In this document: positions 62,466 through 64,000 of the stretch, one piece after another | How positions within the stretch are numbered: position 1 is the first letter of the stretch | How the letters are laid out: each line of letters starts with the position of its first letter | Assembly (NCBI GenBank): GCA_035495555.1 | Contig: DATJFQ010000037.1 | Span: 93,254 to 157,253 of the forward strand | Direction of reading: 5' to 3' | Source of the DNA: DATJFQ01 sp035495555 | Lineage (GTDB): Bacteria > Acidobacteriota > Vicinamibacteria > Vicinamibacterales > 2-12-FULL-66-21 | Length of the DNA: 64,000 nucleotides | Notes under the pieces: generated by a model | What the model saw: the letters and a program-made list of their open reading frames with translations, nothing else | What the model was told of the DNA's origin: nothing | Database searches by the model: none | Translations under genes and position numbers: made by a program

Positions 62466-63746
62466 ATGGCGCTAGCGGCCCGCACCCACCTCTGGTCGTC
62501 GGATTTCCTTCCCGAACTGCGCCTCGGGCTCGAGAACCTCCGCGCGCACAAGATGCGCTCGGCGTTGACGATGCTCGGCATGATCTTTGGTGTCGCAGCC
62601 GTCGTCGCGATGCTCTCGATCGGCGCGGGCGCGCAGCAGGAGGTGATGGCGTTCATCGAGCAGCTCGGCGTGCGGAATCTCATCGTCGAAGCGCGCGAAG
62701 CGCCCGACAACCAGACGCTGCAGAAGGTGCGTAAACTCTCGGCGGGCCTCTCGTTCCAGGACGTCCGCATTATCCAGGCGAACCTGGACGGCATCGACGC
62801 CGCCAGTCCCCGCAAGCGGTTCACGCCATCGAAGCTGATTCCGCGGCCCGTCGGCGGCGACATCCCGGTCGTCTACGGCGTGACGCCGGCGTATCAGAAA
62901 ATCGCCAACCTGCAGGTCGCGTCGGGCCGCTTCTTCGACGACGCGGAAACCACGGCGGCGGCGCCCGTCGCGGTCGTCGGCGAAGCCGCCGCGGCCACGC
63001 TGTTCGGCGTCGAGGACCCCGTCGGCCAGTACCTGAAGGTGAACGAGCAGTGGTTCCGGGTAATCGGGGTCGCCGGCCCGCAGTTGACCGTGCAGTCCGA
63101 CGTCGCCGGCATTCCGGCGCAGGACCGCAACAACATCATCTACGTCCCGCTTTACGCGTCGATCTTCAGGCTCGAGGACGGGCAGAGCGCGCAGAAAGAC
63201 GAGATCGACGGCATCTACCTCCAGATGAAGCCATCGGCGGACGTTCCGTCCGCGGCAGCGCTCATGCGCGGCGTGCTCGACGTCGCACACAGGGGGGCCG
63301 GAGATTTCACGATCGTCTCGCCGGCGGAACTGCTCGCTGAGCAGCGGCGGACGCAGCGCATCTTCGAGATGGTGATGGTGGCGATCGCCTCGATTTCGCT
63401 GCTCGTCGGCGGCATCGGGATCATGAACATCATGCTCGCGAGCGTGCTCGAACGCACGCGCGAGATCGGCGTCCGCCGCGCGATCGGCGCGCGGCAGCGC
63501 GACGTGGTCCGTCAATTCCTCATCGAGACGACGATCATCTCGCTGAGCGGCGGCGTGATCGGCATCCTGCTCGGTGTGGGTCTGTCGCAGTTGATTGGCG
63601 TCCTCGCCGGCTGGTCGACGATCGTGACGACGGCGTCTATCGTTCTCGCGTTTGGCGTCTCCGTCGCGATCGGAATCGTGTTCGGGTTGTACCCGGCCGT
63701 CCGCGCGTCGCGCCTGGATCCCGTCAAAGCGCTGCACTACGAATAG
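62466..63746 (+). CDS. MacB/FtsX-type ABC permease
   Basis: A 426-residue membrane protein: an N-terminal helix (MRSALTMLGMIFGVAAVVAMLSIGAG), a periplasmic MacB core domain (about 60-290) and three C-terminal helices with IASISLLVGGIGIMNIMLASVLERTREIGVRRAIGAR, the classic FtsX signature, ending RLDPVKALHYE. The start is ATG 62466, one base after the adaptor 3 stop. No ATP-binding protein gene is present on either side: metH lies before the operon and a convergent gene after it. The ATPase must come from elsewhere, or the system works without one. Confidence 0.88.
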   Translation: MALAARTHLWSSDFLPELRLGLENLRAHKMRSALTMLGMIFGVAAVVAMLSIGAGAQQEVMAFIEQLGVRNLIVEAREAPDNQTLQKVRKLSAGLSFQDVRIIQANLDGIDAASPRKRFTPSKLIPRPVGGDIPVVYGVTPAYQKIANLQVASGRFFDDAETTAAAPVAVVGEAAAATLFGVEDPVGQYLKVNEQWFRVIGVAGPQLTVQSDVAGIPAQDRNNIIYVPLYASIFRLEDGQSAQKDEIDGIYLQMKPSADVPSAAALMRGVLDVAHRGAGDFTIVSPAELLAEQRRTQRIFEMVMVAIASISLLVGGIGIMNIMLASVLERTREIGVRRAIGARQRDVVRQFLIETTIISLSGGVIGILLGVGLSQLIGVLAGWSTIVTTASIVLAFGVSVAIGIVFGLYPAVRASRLDPVKALHYE

Positions 63747-63761
63747 GCACGTTTTTTTAAA

Positions 63762-63817
63762 CTCCCGCCTCCCGCCTCCCGCCTCCCGCCTCGCACCTCC
63801 CGCCTCGCGCCTCGCTA
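63762..63817. repeat. Heptamer array, CTCCCGC type, containing the convergent stop codon
   Basis: Eight units in perfect 7-bp phase: five CTCCCGC (four of them consecutive), then CTCGCAC, CTCGCGC and CTCGCTA variants. The last unit carries the minus-strand stop codon at 63815-63817. A T7 tract at 63752-63758 precedes it. It is related to the GCGAGGC array at 50331-50375, which also ends in coding sequence. Confidence 0.88.
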
Positions 63818-64000
63818 CCGTCGCGTGCGTTCGCGATATTCCATTTCGCCGTCCGGCGTGGTCATGACGCGCGGAGCGCCCCAGACACCGGCACCGGGAA
63901 CGCCGTCGACCGCGTCAGCGCTCAAGATCAGCCGCCATGCGATCCTGTCGGGGTGATAGAAGAGGCTCCATTTCCAGCCCGCGTACGCTGAGAGGTCGAC
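63815..64000 (-). CDS. Partial hypothetical protein (3' end only)
   Basis: The last 61 codons of a gene whose start lies outside the window. The readable part includes AGWKWSLFYHPDRIAWRLIL, then GAGVWGAPRVMTTPDGEMEY and a basic tail RERTRR before TAG. The composition (aromatic and hydrophobic pattern, no internal stop over 186 bp, in a frame shadow-free for the other strand) supports coding. I cannot name the family. Its stop codon sits in the final unit of the heptamer array, as at the other coding-end arrays here. Confidence 0.6.
   Translation of the reverse strand, partial: VDLSAYAGWKWSLFYHPDRIAWRLILSADAVDGVPGAGVWGAPRVMTTPDGEMEYRERTRR

Noticed and set aside
63752..63761. T7 tract after the permease as an intrinsic terminator
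   Set aside because: No GC stem lies directly before the T-run, only the coding end of the permease gene. The adjacent heptamer array is not self-complementary either.

Overview
The window is a high-GC bacterial chromosome segment. Its gene content points to the Acidobacteriota, most likely class Vicinamibacteria. The markers are an acidobacterial VWFA-related protein (7682-8653), an 'ADOP'-type duplicated orphan permease (39205-41649), a serine/threonine kinase fused to a PD40/TolB-like propeller (13279-15963), and many secreted peptidases. I found no rRNA, tRNA, CRISPR array, phage or complete insertion sequence. About 50 protein genes are supported, mostly ordinary chromosomal metabolism and envelope functions.

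Layout. 1-7.5 kb: a single-pass membrane protein, a secreted M1 peptidase, a SpoIIE-type phosphatase, a DUF5658-like protein, an AI-2E-type transporter and an aminotransferase. 7.5-17.9 kb: VWFA protein, OmpA lipoprotein, outer-membrane barrel, an M16 peptidase pair, kinase-propeller, Tat-exported class V aminotransferase and DoxX protein. 18-24.4 kb: a three-subunit molybdenum hydroxylase with a Tat signal (PaoABC/xanthine-dehydrogenase family), then a small Cys-rich protein, a DUF1326 protein, a secreted protein and an SDR. 24.6-36.3 kb: aminotransferase plus MTHFR-like operon; D-cysteine desulfhydrase-like enzyme and beta-CASP nuclease; two tandem M49 peptidases; HEAT-cyclophilin fusion; S66 carboxypeptidase. 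36.4-53.5 kb: beta-lactamase-like enzyme, amine oxidase, ADOP permease, two MFS transporters, phosphodiesterase, amidohydrolase, HEAT/DUF349 protein, cyclophilin, PepF, iron-permease-like protein and an alpha/beta hydrolase. 53.5-58.4 kb: an ArsR-methyltransferase fusion overlapping metH. 58.6-63.7 kb: three HlyD-type adaptors and one MacB/FtsX-type permease with no ATPase gene. The 3' end of one more gene lies at the right edge.

The most unusual content is between the genes. (1) Fifteen spacers carry short tandem arrays with a 7- or 8-bp period. Most are palindromic, and the same sequence 'dialect' recurs at distant loci. (2) At two of these, the palindrome runs through both stop codons of a convergent gene pair, so unrelated genes end in the same residues. 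(3) A 112-bp hairpin-rich element lies between two molybdenum-hydroxylase genes, flanked by a 22-24-bp direct repeat that looks like duplicated target DNA containing a former gene overlap. (4) A MITE-like element with CGATGGGG termini occurs twice, at 582-689 and 53572-53699. (5) About half of the first-in-operon genes have a TANNNT-like -10 box only 5-9 nt before the start codon and no visible Shine-Dalgarno. This implies widespread leaderless mRNAs, including two opposed -10 boxes in one 23-bp spacer. I regard the repeat system and the leaderless-promoter architecture as the best candidates for something undescribed here.
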